From an uncultured Alcaligenaceae bacterium (GTDB lineage: Bacteria; Pseudomonadota; Gammaproteobacteria; Burkholderiales; Burkholderiaceae_B), in assembly GCA_937995985.1 (NCBI GenBank), contig CALKIR010000023.1:124001-188000 (forward strand): DNA of 64,000 nucleotides. The letters run 5' to 3'. Below, in pieces: positions 45,243 through 53,992 of this stretch. A program made the translations under genes and the position numbers. The notes under the pieces are model-generated. The model made no database searches and was not told the DNA's origin. It saw nothing but the letters and a program-made list of their open reading frames with translations. Position 1 is the stretch's first letter; every line of letters starts with the position of its first letter.

Positions 45243-46289
45243 ATGGATGCCACTGTATTACTGATTTTGCTACAGGACGGGTTAGTAAATGGAGCCATTT
45301 ATGCTCTATTAGGGTTAGCCTTAGTGATGGTATTTGCAGTCACCCGTATCATCTTTATCCCTCAGGGTGAGTTTGTGACCTTTGGTGCCCTTACTTTGGC
45401 ATTTATTATCAATGGTCGTACCCCAGGCACCTTGTGGCTATTGTTGATAGCAGGAGGACTGGTGGCGATAAAAGAAATTATCGCTACGCTGAACAGTGCA
45501 TCACAAGACAAGGTCAAACGGATTGGGTGGGTGCTGATATGGGCGGTGGCGTGGCCCCTTGTGCTCATAGTGCTGAGTCCTTGGGTTATGGGCAAAAATA
45601 TCCCTCTGTTTATTTCAGTGCTTTATGCGCTCGCTGTGGTTGTCCCGCTCGGTCCTATGTTATATCGACTCGTTTATCAGCCGTTGGCAGAGGCGAGCGT
45701 ATTAGTATTGCTGATTACTTCGGTAGCCTTACATTTTGCCTTGACTGGTTTAGGGCTGGTCTTTTTCGGTGCGGAAGGATGGCGCACTCCTGCCTTTATG
45801 CGGGGTCAAGTAGATTTTTTAGGCATGCTGTGGTCAGCTCAAACATTATTTGTTTTGGTTGCTTGTGCGGTTTTGATTGGGGCGCTTTGGCTATTCTTTG
45901 GTGCCACTTTATATGGGCGGGCATTACGGGCTACAGCGGTGAATCGTCGAGGTGCGCGCTTAGTGGGTATTAGTGCGCACATGTCCGGTCAAATTACATT
46001 ATTTCTCGCCGCTGCTGTTGGGGCTTTTTCAGGCATGCTCATTGCGCCGGTGACTACAGTCTATTATGACACCGGGTTTTTGATAGGCTTAAAGGGGTTT
46101 GTAGGAGCCATCATTGGCGGGTTGGCAAGCTATCCCATTACCGCTATCGGGGCTATTTTTGTCGGCATCCTCGAGGCCTTTTCTTCCTTTTGGGCGAGTC
46201 AATACAAGGAGGTTATCGTCTTTACGTTAATTATTCCTGTTTTATTGTGGCGCTCATTTGGTATGCACATCATGGATGACGAGGATTGA
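45243..46289 (+). CDS. HAAT ABC transporter permease, LivH type, enlarged
   Basis: A 348-residue permease with the LivH segments VNGAIYALLGLALVMVFAVT (start) and GLKGFVGAIIGGLASYPI (near 280). About 55-65 residues with extra predicted helices (about 60-125, charged loop NSASQDKVKR then helices) lie in the first third, making it longer than the usual ~290-300. It ends 3 nt before the fused permease-ATPase. Confidence 0.9.
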   Translation: MDATVLLILLQDGLVNGAIYALLGLALVMVFAVTRIIFIPQGEFVTFGALTLAFIINGRTPGTLWLLLIAGGLVAIKEIIATLNSASQDKVKRIGWVLIWAVAWPLVLIVLSPWVMGKNIPLFISVLYALAVVVPLGPMLYRLVYQPLAEASVLVLLITSVALHFALTGLGLVFFGAEGWRTPAFMRGQVDFLGMLWSAQTLFVLVACAVLIGALWLFFGATLYGRALRATAVNRRGARLVGISAHMSGQITLFLAAAVGAFSGMLIAPVTTVYYDTGFLIGLKGFVGAIIGGLASYPITAIGAIFVGILEAFSSFWASQYKEVIVFTLIIPVLLWRSFGMHIMDDED

Positions 46290-46292
46290 TTC

Positions 46293-48149
46293 ATGAGAGG
46301 TTGGTTTTTTGGGCTCTTATTGGTAGTTTTTGCCAGTTTGCCACTGTGGTCAGGGATGCCAGAGTTTTGGATTACTCAGCTTAATTATATTGGGCTCAGT
46401 AGTTTGGTTGTGCTCGGGTTAGTAGTATTGACCGGAGTTGCAGGATTGACCTCTTTTGGCCAAGCTGCCTTTGTGGGCATTGGGGCCTATACGACAGCGT
46501 GGCTCAGTACGCATATGGGTTGGTCTCCGTGGGCAGGGTTAATCGTGGCTGTGCTACTTACCTGTGTATGTGCTTTTGTAATAGGCGCCATTACGATGCG
46601 GTTATCGGGGCATTATTTACCATTGGGTACGTTGGCATGGGCACTATCCATTTATTATTTATTCGGTAATTTGGCCTTTTTAGGGCAGCATGATGGGATT
46701 TCAGGTATTCCCGCCATAGAACTATGGGGTATTTCTTTTGGGCGCGGACGCTCTATGTATTATCTCATTTGGATAGCTGTATTGCTGGCTATGTGGGCTA
46801 CCTATAATTTGATGCATTCGCGTCCCGGACGGGCCATTCGGGCTTTGCGCCAGCGGGAGGCATTGGCTGAGTCCTTTGGCATTCATACCACGCGTTACAA
46901 GATAATAGTATTTGTTTATGCGGCGCTCTTAGCTTGTTTATCGGGTTGGCTGTATGCGCATATGCAGCGTGCAGTCAGCCCCAGTCCATTTGGGCTCAAT
47001 TATGGCATTGAGTACTTATTTATGGCCGTTATCGGAGGGGCCTCAAGTGTTTGGGGGGCGGTGTTAGGCTCAAGTGTGATTTTGATTATTAAAGATCGAC
47101 TGCAAAATATTCTGCCCTTATTCCTCGATGACACTATTAACGCTGAGCTCATCGTCTTTGGAATTTTGATGATTTTGATTTTGCACTATGCCAGCCAAGG
47201 GTTATGGCCACTTCTTGCTCAAGGCTGGGCATTTATTTGGCAGCGTTTGGGCGGGCGTCCAGTGACCGATGCACAGCGCTACCCTGCTTTGCAGCTGGGC
47301 TTTCTTGATGAGCATAGCGCAGCAGAGGCAGCCTCAGACAAGGAGTCTGTAGGCTTAGTACAGAGGGCTTTACCAGAGAAAAATACAACAGTACTGGAAT
47401 TAATTCAGTTACGTAAAGAGTTCGGAGGGCTGGTTGCTGTTAATGATTTGAGCTTTAGTATCAAGGCAGGTGAAATAGTGGGGCTCATAGGGCCCAATGG
47501 GGCAGGGAAAAGCACCTGTTTTAATTTGATCACAGGGGCAGTAAAACGGACTGCTGGTCAAGTACGTTTTTTAGGCCAGGACATACAAGATTTACCAGCG
47601 CGCCACATTGCTCAACTTGGGATTAGCCGCAGCTTTCAACATGTGCAGTTGGCACCCAATATGACCGTATTAGAAAATGTTGCTCTAGGCGCCCATTTGC
47701 GCGAGTCTGCAGGGGTGCTGCGGGCGTTTATTCATGCTGAGCGCGCTGCTGAAGGGCGTTTATTGCATGAGGCGCGCCGTCAGCTCAAGCGTGTGGGCTT
47801 ACTTGAATTACAGTATGAGTCTGCTGGGCGCTTGGCTTTGGGGCAGCAGCGCATTTTGGAAATTGCACGGGCATTGGCCAGCGATCCTATTTTATTAATG
47901 CTTGATGAGCCAGCAGCGGGGTTACGCTACAAGGAAAAACAAGACTTGGCGCATGTCTTACGGCAGTTAAGCAATGAAGGGGTCAGCATTTTATTGGTAG
48001 AGCATGACATGGAGTTTGTTATGGGGCTGACCGATCATATTGTTGTGATGAATTTTGGCACTAAGCTTGCAGAAGGCACCCCACAAAGCATTCAAACTAA
48101 TCCAGATGTTTTAGATGCTTATTTAGGCGGGGTGCTGGAAACAGTTTGA
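46293..48149 (+). CDS. HAAT ABC transporter fused permease-ATPase (LivM-LivG)
   Basis: The 618-residue protein carries a LivM permease (about 1-310, with LTSFGQAAFVGIGAYTTAWL and VIGGASSVWGAVLG) and a LivG ATPase (about 365-618). The ATPase has Walker A GLIGPNGAGKSTCFNL near 396, signature LALGQQRILEIARAL near 511, Walker B LLMLDEPAAGLR and LLVEHDMEFV. A polar linker (about 315-365) joins them without a stop. Fused subunits of this kind are known in Burkholderiales. The first transporter in this window keeps them separate. Confidence 0.94.
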   Translation: MRGWFFGLLLVVFASLPLWSGMPEFWITQLNYIGLSSLVVLGLVVLTGVAGLTSFGQAAFVGIGAYTTAWLSTHMGWSPWAGLIVAVLLTCVCAFVIGAITMRLSGHYLPLGTLAWALSIYYLFGNLAFLGQHDGISGIPAIELWGISFGRGRSMYYLIWIAVLLAMWATYNLMHSRPGRAIRALRQREALAESFGIHTTRYKIIVFVYAALLACLSGWLYAHMQRAVSPSPFGLNYGIEYLFMAVIGGASSVWGAVLGSSVILIIKDRLQNILPLFLDDTINAELIVFGILMILILHYASQGLWPLLAQGWAFIWQRLGGRPVTDAQRYPALQLGFLDEHSAAEAASDKESVGLVQRALPEKNTTVLELIQLRKEFGGLVAVNDLSFSIKAGEIVGLIGPNGAGKSTCFNLITGAVKRTAGQVRFLGQDIQDLPARHIAQLGISRSFQHVQLAPNMTVLENVALGAHLRESAGVLRAFIHAERAAEGRLLHEARRQLKRVGLLELQYESAGRLALGQQRILEIARALASDPILLMLDEPAAGLRYKEKQDLAHVLRQLSNEGVSILLVEHDMEFVMGLTDHIVVMNFGTKLAEGTPQSIQTNPDVLDAYLGGVLETV

Positions 48150-48171
48150 GGCCTCTTTTTTGGTAAAAACT

Positions 48172-48975
48172 ATGAGCAAGGAAATACACTCCCTGACAGC
48201 AGAGAGGGCAGGTGAGGAGAGGAATTCTTCGGATTTGATCACGGTGCAGGACTTAAGAGTTCAGTACGGTTCTGTGCCTGCCTTAAATTGCACAGAGTTG
48301 CGCGTCCCTCAGGGCGCTATCGTGACAGTAATTGGTGCAAACGGGGCGGGAAAATCAACTCTGCTGAATGCCATGATGGGCAATTTGCCGCCTAATGGAC
48401 AGGTTCATGGTGCTATTCATTACAAAGAGGCACAGATTGGCCATTGGTCAGTTGAACAGCGAGTCGCTCAGGGATTGTGTTTGGTGCCAGAAAGTAGAGA
48501 GTTATTTGCCAGCATGACGGTTGAAGACAATCTTCTTTTGGGGGGCTTTCGTTTATATCGTCAGCGGGTTTCAGGCTGGCGTCATACTTTGAGCGATATA
48601 TTTGAATTGTTTCCCCGTCTTTATGAGCGGAGACGTCAGTTGGCGGGTACCTTATCAGGAGGGGAGCGACAAATGCTGGCTTTGGGGCGTGCTTTAATGG
48701 CGCAGCCCAGCCTCTTGATGCTTGATGAGCCCAGTTTAGGGTTGGCGCCATTAATTGTACGTGAGATTTTTCAAACCATTGTGCAACTAAGGGCCCGTGG
48801 GGTATCTATTTTATTGGTTGAGCAAAATGCCCGTGCAGCATTGCACATTGCTGATTATGGTTATGTGTTAGAAACAGGCGCCGTGGTCTTACAAGGAGCG
48901 GCAGATCAATTGGCAAATGATCCGCGGGTAATAGAGAGTTATTTAGGTTTTGGCACCAAGCAACCCTCCCTGTAG
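48172..48975 (+). CDS. HAAT ABC transporter ATP-binding protein, LivF type
   Basis: A 267-residue ATPase closing the second transporter operon. Walker A is IGANGAGKSTLLNA, the signature is LSGGERQMLALGRAL, Walker B is LLMLDEPSLGLAP and the H-loop region is LLVEQNARAAL. The first ~25 residues are polar and not conserved. A TTG at 48160 is a possible earlier start, but ATG 48172 is the simpler choice. Confidence 0.93.
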   Translation: MSKEIHSLTAERAGEERNSSDLITVQDLRVQYGSVPALNCTELRVPQGAIVTVIGANGAGKSTLLNAMMGNLPPNGQVHGAIHYKEAQIGHWSVEQRVAQGLCLVPESRELFASMTVEDNLLLGGFRLYRQRVSGWRHTLSDIFELFPRLYERRRQLAGTLSGGERQMLALGRALMAQPSLLMLDEPSLGLAPLIVREIFQTIVQLRARGVSILLVEQNARAALHIADYGYVLETGAVVLQGAADQLANDPRVIESYLGFGTKQPSL

Positions 48976-48992
48976 GCGATATGGTGAGGGCG

Positions 48993-49628
48993 CTACCGTT
49001 TTTTATCTGGATATTGGCACAGATCAGAGATGCCACATTCTTTGCATTTAGGAGCCCGTGCGGTACAAATATAGCGGCCATGCAAGATGAGCCAGTGATG
49101 CGCGTCCTTTAAATAGGGACTCGGAATGACTTCTAATAATTTCTTTTCAACTTGAAGGACATTTTTGCCTGGGGCCAATCCTGTGCGATTTGATACTCTA
49201 AAAATGTGAGTGTCTACAGCAATAGTGGGCTTTCCAAAAGCGGTATTCAGAACTACATTCGCTGTTTTTCTACCTACTCCAGGCAGAGCTTCAAGCTCTT
49301 TGCGCGTAGTCGGCACCTGTCCCTGGTGTTGCTCCAGTAAAATTTCGCAGGTACGTATCACATATTTAGCTTTATTCCTATAGAGGCCAATAGTTTTGAT
49401 GCATTCACGAAGGCCGTCTTCGCCCAGTTCGAGAATGCCCTGAGGGGTTCCATACTGAGGGAAAAACTTACGAGTCGCCTGATTGACGGCCACATCAGTT
49501 GTCTGGGCCGATAAAATCACGGCAATCAGGAGTTGAAAGTCACTCTCGTATTCCAGCTCTGTGGTAGGGTTGGGGTTTGCCGCTTGGAACCGAGCAAACA
49601 TTTCCTCACGTTGTTGTTCGTTCATCAT
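48993..49628 (-). CDS. nth: Endonuclease III
   Basis: Nth (211 residues) is a DNA glycosylase/AP lyase removing oxidised pyrimidines. The helix-hairpin-helix ALPGVGRKTANVVL carries the catalytic Lys, and VDTHIFRVSNR carries the Asp. The 4Fe-4S ligands show the exact C-x6-C-x2-C-x5-C spacing (CTARAPKCKECGISDLC). It is separated by 2 nt from the ferredoxin gene upstream, so it is co-transcribed with it. Confidence 0.97.
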   Translation of the reverse strand: MMNEQQREEMFARFQAANPNPTTELEYESDFQLLIAVILSAQTTDVAVNQATRKFFPQYGTPQGILELGEDGLRECIKTIGLYRNKAKYVIRTCEILLEQHQGQVPTTRKELEALPGVGRKTANVVLNTAFGKPTIAVDTHIFRVSNRTGLAPGKNVLQVEKKLLEVIPSPYLKDAHHWLILHGRYICTARAPKCKECGISDLCQYPDKKR

Positions 49629-49630
49629 AA

Positions 49631-50269
49631 CTACTTGTTTTGTCGTCGGGCTCGTGCTGCTTGTAAGGCTGCTTGTATGCGAGCCTGACGCTCTTGAGCG
49701 TCAGAGTCAGCCAAGGGGGTAAGCTCAGGTTTGGTGGCCAGCAATCGGGCTGCAGGTGTATCAAGCGCCTCGCCATGGGTTTGGCTGAGACGAGTTTGAC
49801 GGCGTTCGTATCGTTGTCGCGCTTGCTGTGCATGCATGGGTGTCCAGTGCATATCTGTAGGCAGCATTGTAATGCAGTCTACGGGGCAAGGCGCCACACA
49901 AAGTTCGCATCCAGTACAGTACTCAGGGATCACCGTGTGCATGAGTTTATTGGCCCCGGCAATGGCATCTACAGGGCAGGCTTGGATGCATAGTGTACAG
50001 CCAATACAGTGCGTTTCATCAATGACAGCGCGTAATACTGGGCCAAAGCTCCCACACTCAGGATCAAGGGCAGAAATGGCTTGACCCGTCAACTGGGCTA
50101 ATTGCTCTATCCCTTTTGGGCCCCCTGGGGGGCAGCGGTTAATGGCTTCGCCTTGAGTGGCAATGGCTTGTGCATAAGGCAGACAAGCATCATAGCCGCA
50201 GCGCGTACACTGCGTCTGCGGTAGGATATCATTGATGGCGTGCACCAGTTGTTCTTTTGCAATGCTCAT
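49631..50269 (-). CDS. rsxB: RnfB/RsxB-type 4Fe-4S electron-transfer protein
   Basis: A 212-residue cytosolic iron-sulfur protein. The N-terminal Fe-S domain has CTRCGYDACLPYAQAI and a later NRCPPGG, and two ferredoxin motifs follow, CIGCTLCIQACPVDA and CTGCELCVAPCPVDC. It lacks the N-terminal membrane helix of RnfB proper, and no other rnf genes are nearby, so full Rnf-complex function is unlikely. The ATG at 50269 matches the family start; the frame is open to 50356 but only by running through phaZ. Its first 41 nt overlap the 3' end of the PHB depolymerase gene. Pairing with nth suggests, by inference, electron or cluster supply to the repair enzyme. Confidence 0.9.
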   Translation of the reverse strand: MSIAKEQLVHAINDILPQTQCTRCGYDACLPYAQAIATQGEAINRCPPGGPKGIEQLAQLTGQAISALDPECGSFGPVLRAVIDETHCIGCTLCIQACPVDAIAGANKLMHTVIPEYCTGCELCVAPCPVDCITMLPTDMHWTPMHAQQARQRYERRQTRLSQTHGEALDTPAARLLATKPELTPLADSDAQERQARIQAALQAARARRQNK

Positions 50270-51485
50270 GCTTGGCAATAAAATCACGAATTTGTGGGTA
50301 GACAATATTTCTCCAGCGGCGCCCCGAAAATATACCATAATGTCCGCTGCCTTCAATAGTCACCTGTAGTTTATTGCTGGCGGGAATGCTGCTACATAGC
50401 TTTTGGGCAGCATGTGTTTGCCCCTGGCCAGAAATATCGTCTAGCTCGCCCTCTATGGTCAGTAAGGCGCTGTGCTTTATGGCCCGCAGGTCAACAAAAT
50501 CACCTTTTATATTCCACAAACCACGGGGCAGTAAATGCTCTTGAAATACCACTTGAATGGTATCTAAATAAAATTCTGCGGGCATGTCCAATACGGCATT
50601 ATAGTCGTCATAAAAGCGCTTATGTGCTTCAGCATCATTATCTTGGCCGGTAATGAGGTGTTGGTAGAAAGCATAATGAGACAGCATGTGGCGGTCTGGG
50701 TTCATTGCAATAAAGCCCGCGTGTTGTAAAAAGCCGGGATAAACTCGGCGTCCTGCCCCTGGATAACGAGCGGGCACCCGGTGGATTAAATTATTCTCAA
50801 ACCAACTATAGGGTTTGGTGGTGGCCAGGCGGTTCACTTGGGTTGGGGATTCTCGCGTATCAATAGGCCCACCCATGAGAATTAAGCTTTTAGGGGGGTG
50901 AGGATAGTCATTTTGGGCCATCAAGGAGACGGCTGCCAGTACGGGAACGGTTGGCTGGCAGACCGCCATAACGTGGGTATGTGGCCCAAGATATTTGATG
51001 AAATCTATGATGTATTGGACGTAGTCATTGAGATGAAAGGGACCATCACTGAGGGGCACCATACGGGCATCGATCCAATCGGTAACGTACACATTATGCG
51101 TGCGGAGCATAGTGCGAACGGTATCACGCAATAAGGTCGCATGGTGGCCAGATAAAGGGGCCACAATTAATACAGTGGGGTGCTCGTGGGCTTGAGGATG
51201 ATCACGATCAAAGCGCAGCAAATGACAAAATGGTTTTTTAATACAGGGAGTGATTGTAATGGGGACTTCGGTGTCTTCTATAGTGATGCTATGAATATGC
51301 CAATCCGGCTTTTCATATTCTTTGCCTAAACGATGCAGCAATTCATAACCTGCGGCCATTTGCTTAGAAACAGGAGTATAAGCAAAGGGGCTTAGAGGGT
51401 GAGAAAAAACACGTGCTCCGGTATCAGAGAAAGAAGCGATAGAGCCAAGAAGTCTGCGCTGCAGTTCATGTAGGTCATAAAGCAT
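50229..51485 (-). CDS. phaZ: Intracellular polyhydroxybutyrate depolymerase
   Basis: A 418-residue PhaZ of the cytosolic type that mobilises stored polyhydroxybutyrate. The nucleophile is Cys176 in MAVCQPTVPVLAA, where a lipase would have Ser; Asp349 (EGELDD) and His382 (EGSGHYGIF) complete the triad, at the positions expected from Cupriavidus PhaZa1. No signal peptide is present. The start at 51485 (MLYDLHELQRRLLG) is preferred over 51548, which would add a Gln/Thr-rich stretch. No polymer synthase gene lies in the window. It overlaps rsxB by 41 nt. Confidence 0.94.
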   Translation of the reverse strand: MLYDLHELQRRLLGSIASFSDTGARVFSHPLSPFAYTPVSKQMAAGYELLHRLGKEYEKPDWHIHSITIEDTEVPITITPCIKKPFCHLLRFDRDHPQAHEHPTVLIVAPLSGHHATLLRDTVRTMLRTHNVYVTDWIDARMVPLSDGPFHLNDYVQYIIDFIKYLGPHTHVMAVCQPTVPVLAAVSLMAQNDYPHPPKSLILMGGPIDTRESPTQVNRLATTKPYSWFENNLIHRVPARYPGAGRRVYPGFLQHAGFIAMNPDRHMLSHYAFYQHLITGQDNDAEAHKRFYDDYNAVLDMPAEFYLDTIQVVFQEHLLPRGLWNIKGDFVDLRAIKHSALLTIEGELDDISGQGQTHAAQKLCSSIPASNKLQVTIEGSGHYGIFSGRRWRNIVYPQIRDFIAKHEHCKRTTGARHQ

Positions 51486-51629
51486 AGGAATGATCCCAGT
51501 AGTGGTTGTTGTGTGTTTTTGTTGATTTTTGTTATGCGTAAAATTCACTTTTATATAACTTAAGATAATTTGTCTATAGTTTTTTTTTAGGGTTTATCAG
51601 GAGAGTGGGGGAGATGTGTGGGCGCAGGG

Positions 51630-51673
51630 CAATAAAATAGGGCCAGTGGGGCTGCAATGGCCCAAGGCCCTAT
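51630..51673 (-). terminator. Terminator after fdxA (minus strand)
   Basis: Read on the minus strand, ATAGGGCC (51673-51666) pairs with GGCCCTAT (51644-51637) over 8 bp. A further short TTGGG/CCCA inner stem follows, and then TTTTATT. It lies about 45 nt past the fdxA stop. Confidence 0.75.
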
Positions 51674-51717
51674 AAAACGAAGATTGAATAAAGCGGCGGT
51701 ACAGAAACCGACTTACA

Positions 51718-52041
51718 CTACCGCTCAAGATACTGCAGTTTATTGGGTTTGCCATTCCACTCCTCAGCATCTGGTAAGGGACCCTTAGAGCGATTGATCA
51801 TACCAAATACAGGGGATAACTCAGCATTTAACTCAATAAAATGAAGTTGATCCTCTGGCACATCTTCTTCGGCAAAAATTGCGTTGGCCGGACATTCGGG
51901 GATACATACTGCACAGTCAATGCATTCGTCGGGGTCAATAACGAGGAAATTAGGCCCTTCACGGAAGCAGTCAACGGGGCAGACATCGACGCAGTCGGTG
52001 TATTTACATTTAATGCAGTTTTCGGTGACGACATGAGTCAT
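51718..52041 (-). CDS. fdxA: Seven-iron ferredoxin FdxA
   Basis: A 107-residue [3Fe-4S][4Fe-4S] ferredoxin. The cluster motifs are CIKCKYTDCVDVCPVDC and CIDCAVCIPECP. The Azotobacter FdI-like C-terminal extension (FIELNAELSP, GPLPDAEEWNGKPNK) is typical. The ATG at 52041 (MTHVVTENCIKC) is the conserved start; the frame from 52089 would add an atypical hydrophobic leader. It is a single gene with its own terminator. Confidence 0.96.
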   Translation of the reverse strand: MTHVVTENCIKCKYTDCVDVCPVDCFREGPNFLVIDPDECIDCAVCIPECPANAIFAEEDVPEDQLHFIELNAELSPVFGMINRSKGPLPDAEEWNGKPNKLQYLER

Positions 52042-52066
52042 ATTGGCTTGCTCCGGAAAATAAATC

Positions 52067-52085
52067 ACCGTATATAGGATACGGT
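52067..52085. promoter_or_regulatory. Palindrome upstream of fdxA
   Basis: ACCGTAT-ATAGG-ATACGGT is a perfect 7-bp inverted repeat with a 5-nt centre, about 26 nt before the fdxA ATG. It could be an operator or a small hairpin in the fdxA leader. No known regulator motif is recognised. Confidence 0.4.
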
Positions 52086-52192
52086 TCACACTAAAATAGA
52101 CTATATAAAAAGATACAATAGTATGCAGGAAAGGCTATTTTAGCGAAAATACATGAATTACAAGAATAAGACCACTGGATCTATAGGAAAAT

Positions 52193-53377
52193 ATGATTAT
52201 TACCTCTTTGCTAGACACTGACTTATACAAATTTACGATGATGCAGGTAGTATTGCATCATTTTCCAACCGCACAGGTGCAGTATCGTTTTCAGTGCCGG
52301 ACGCCTGATGTTGATCTCAGCCCATATTTGGATGAAATTCGCCAAGAGGTTCATGAATTATGTCAGCTCAAGTTCACCGAGGAAGAGCTCGAGTACTTGG
52401 CTGGGCTACGCTTCATGAAAAGTGACTTTATCGATTTTCTGCGTTTATTTCAACTACCTGAGCGTTGTATCCATATTGGCCCAGGTGATCAAGGAGGCAT
52501 AAGTATAGAAATAGAGGGGCCTTGGCTTCATACTATTTTATTTGAAATTCCAGTCCTAGCCATTGTCAACGAGGTTTATTTCCGCAATACCAAGCCGTAC
52601 CCTCCTCTAGAAGAAGGACGAGCTCGTTTGTTGGCTAAAATGAAGCTTGTGACAGGAGATCCGTCTCTGGCTGATTTTCGGGTAGCCGAATACGGTACAC
52701 GACGACGTTTTTCGAAAAAATGGCATGATGAGGTAGTGGCCACCATGAAGGAGCAAATGGGGGTTCATTTTGCCGGCACAAGTAATGTATGGATGGCGAA
52801 AAAGCATGGTGTATTGCCATTGGGCACGATGGCGCATGAGTATTTGCAAGCCTGTCAAGCTTTAGGCCCACGCTTGCGTGATTCGCAAGTATTTGCGCTT
52901 GAAATGTGGGCGCGAGAATATCGTGGGGATTTAGGTATTGCCCTATCGGATGTATATGGCCTCGATGCTTTTTTGCGTGATTTTGATATGTACTTTTGCA
53001 AGTTGTTTGATGGGGCCCGCCATGATTCTGGTGACCCCTTTGTTTGGGGGGATCGTTTAATTGAGCATTACAAGAAAAACCGTGTTGACCCACGGAGCAA
53101 AACACTTATTTTTTCAGATGCTTTAGATATTCCCAAAGCCATAGAGCTAGCTCATTATTTTGCTGGGCGTTGTAAAGTGTCATTTGGGATCGGGACTAAT
53201 TTGACCAATGATTTTGGTCACCAGCCTCTGCAAGTGGTGATCAAAATGGTACGTTGTAATGGACAGCCAGTAGCCAAAATATCCGATACGCCAGAAAAAA
53301 CGATGTGCGATGATCCCGCCTATTTATCCTATTTGCGCAAGGTATTTCAGATTCCCGAAGGAGGAATGGAGCCTTAA
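52193..53377 (+). CDS. pncB: Nicotinate phosphoribosyltransferase PncB
   Basis: PncB makes nicotinate mononucleotide from nicotinate and PRPP in NAD salvage. The 394-residue protein shows LLDTDLYKFTMMQVVLHHFP at the start, EYGTRRRFSKKWHDEV, HGVLPLGTMAHEY, and DSGDPFVWGDRLIEHY near the phosphate-binding end. Length and motifs are normal. It is divergent from fdxA and convergent with the flavodoxin-like gene. Confidence 0.97.
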   Translation: MIITSLLDTDLYKFTMMQVVLHHFPTAQVQYRFQCRTPDVDLSPYLDEIRQEVHELCQLKFTEEELEYLAGLRFMKSDFIDFLRLFQLPERCIHIGPGDQGGISIEIEGPWLHTILFEIPVLAIVNEVYFRNTKPYPPLEEGRARLLAKMKLVTGDPSLADFRVAEYGTRRRFSKKWHDEVVATMKEQMGVHFAGTSNVWMAKKHGVLPLGTMAHEYLQACQALGPRLRDSQVFALEMWAREYRGDLGIALSDVYGLDAFLRDFDMYFCKLFDGARHDSGDPFVWGDRLIEHYKKNRVDPRSKTLIFSDALDIPKAIELAHYFAGRCKVSFGIGTNLTNDFGHQPLQVVIKMVRCNGQPVAKISDTPEKTMCDDPAYLSYLRKVFQIPEGGMEP

Positions 53378-53391
53378 GCTGTATCGAGACT

Positions 53392-53901
53392 CTATAGGGC
53401 TAATAAAGCCGCTATATTGGCGCCTAACTCATAGGCTGGACGGAGCTGCTCTGGAGTTAGATGTTTAGGTGCCCAAATTTCAGTCGCAGTTTGAGCGCCT
53501 AGCATACATACATAAGGGGGGTAGGCGGCCTCGAGACGCCAGCCGGTACAAATGCGTTGTAATTGCTTGAGTGCTGCTTGCCCATCGCTGCCAGCGCTGA
53601 TGATGGCGCCATAGGGGCGCCCATTGAGCTGATCGAATGCCGCATAATAAAAGCGATCAAAAAAACTTTTCATTTCGCCGCTTAAACCGCCTAAGTTTTC
53701 AGGGGCACAGAAAATAAAGGCGTGGGCAAGGAGTAAATGATCTAAACTCAGTGCTGTGGCAACCGTGCTGCGTACTTGATGGGTATGAGTGGCCTCAAGT
53801 GCCACAAGCGCCTCTTGGGCGCCTTGGTAGGCCGCATGTGCCAACTGTTTACTGGCCCCCGTTCGTGAATGCCAAATAATTTGTACAGTTCGTTTGGTCA
53901 T
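53392..53901 (-). CDS. Flavodoxin-fold NAD(P)H oxidoreductase-like protein
   Basis: A 169-residue cytosolic protein with a flavodoxin/WrbA-type fold. The FMN phosphate loop HSRTGASKQLAHAAYQGA and the isoalloxazine-binding segment APENLGGLSGEMKSFFDRFYY are clear. Substrates and partners are unknown; a quinone or flavin reductase role is only a family-level guess. It stands alone on the minus strand between pncB and relA. Confidence 0.83.
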   Translation of the reverse strand: MTKRTVQIIWHSRTGASKQLAHAAYQGAQEALVALEATHTHQVRSTVATALSLDHLLLAHAFIFCAPENLGGLSGEMKSFFDRFYYAAFDQLNGRPYGAIISAGSDGQAALKQLQRICTGWRLEAAYPPYVCMLGAQTATEIWAPKHLTPEQLRPAYELGANIAALLAL

Positions 53902-53992
53902 AAGTAAATTATTCTGTGGGTAAAATAGGTCATTACAATAACAGTCTAAAATAAAATGTGCAGCACACCTATAACCTCATAGATGATTCGTT

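Noticed and set aside
48971..49004. Terminator between the second LivF gene and nth
   Set aside because: GTAG(G)CG/CGCTAC is a short, bulged stem and the T-run lies inside the nth coding region; too weak to call.
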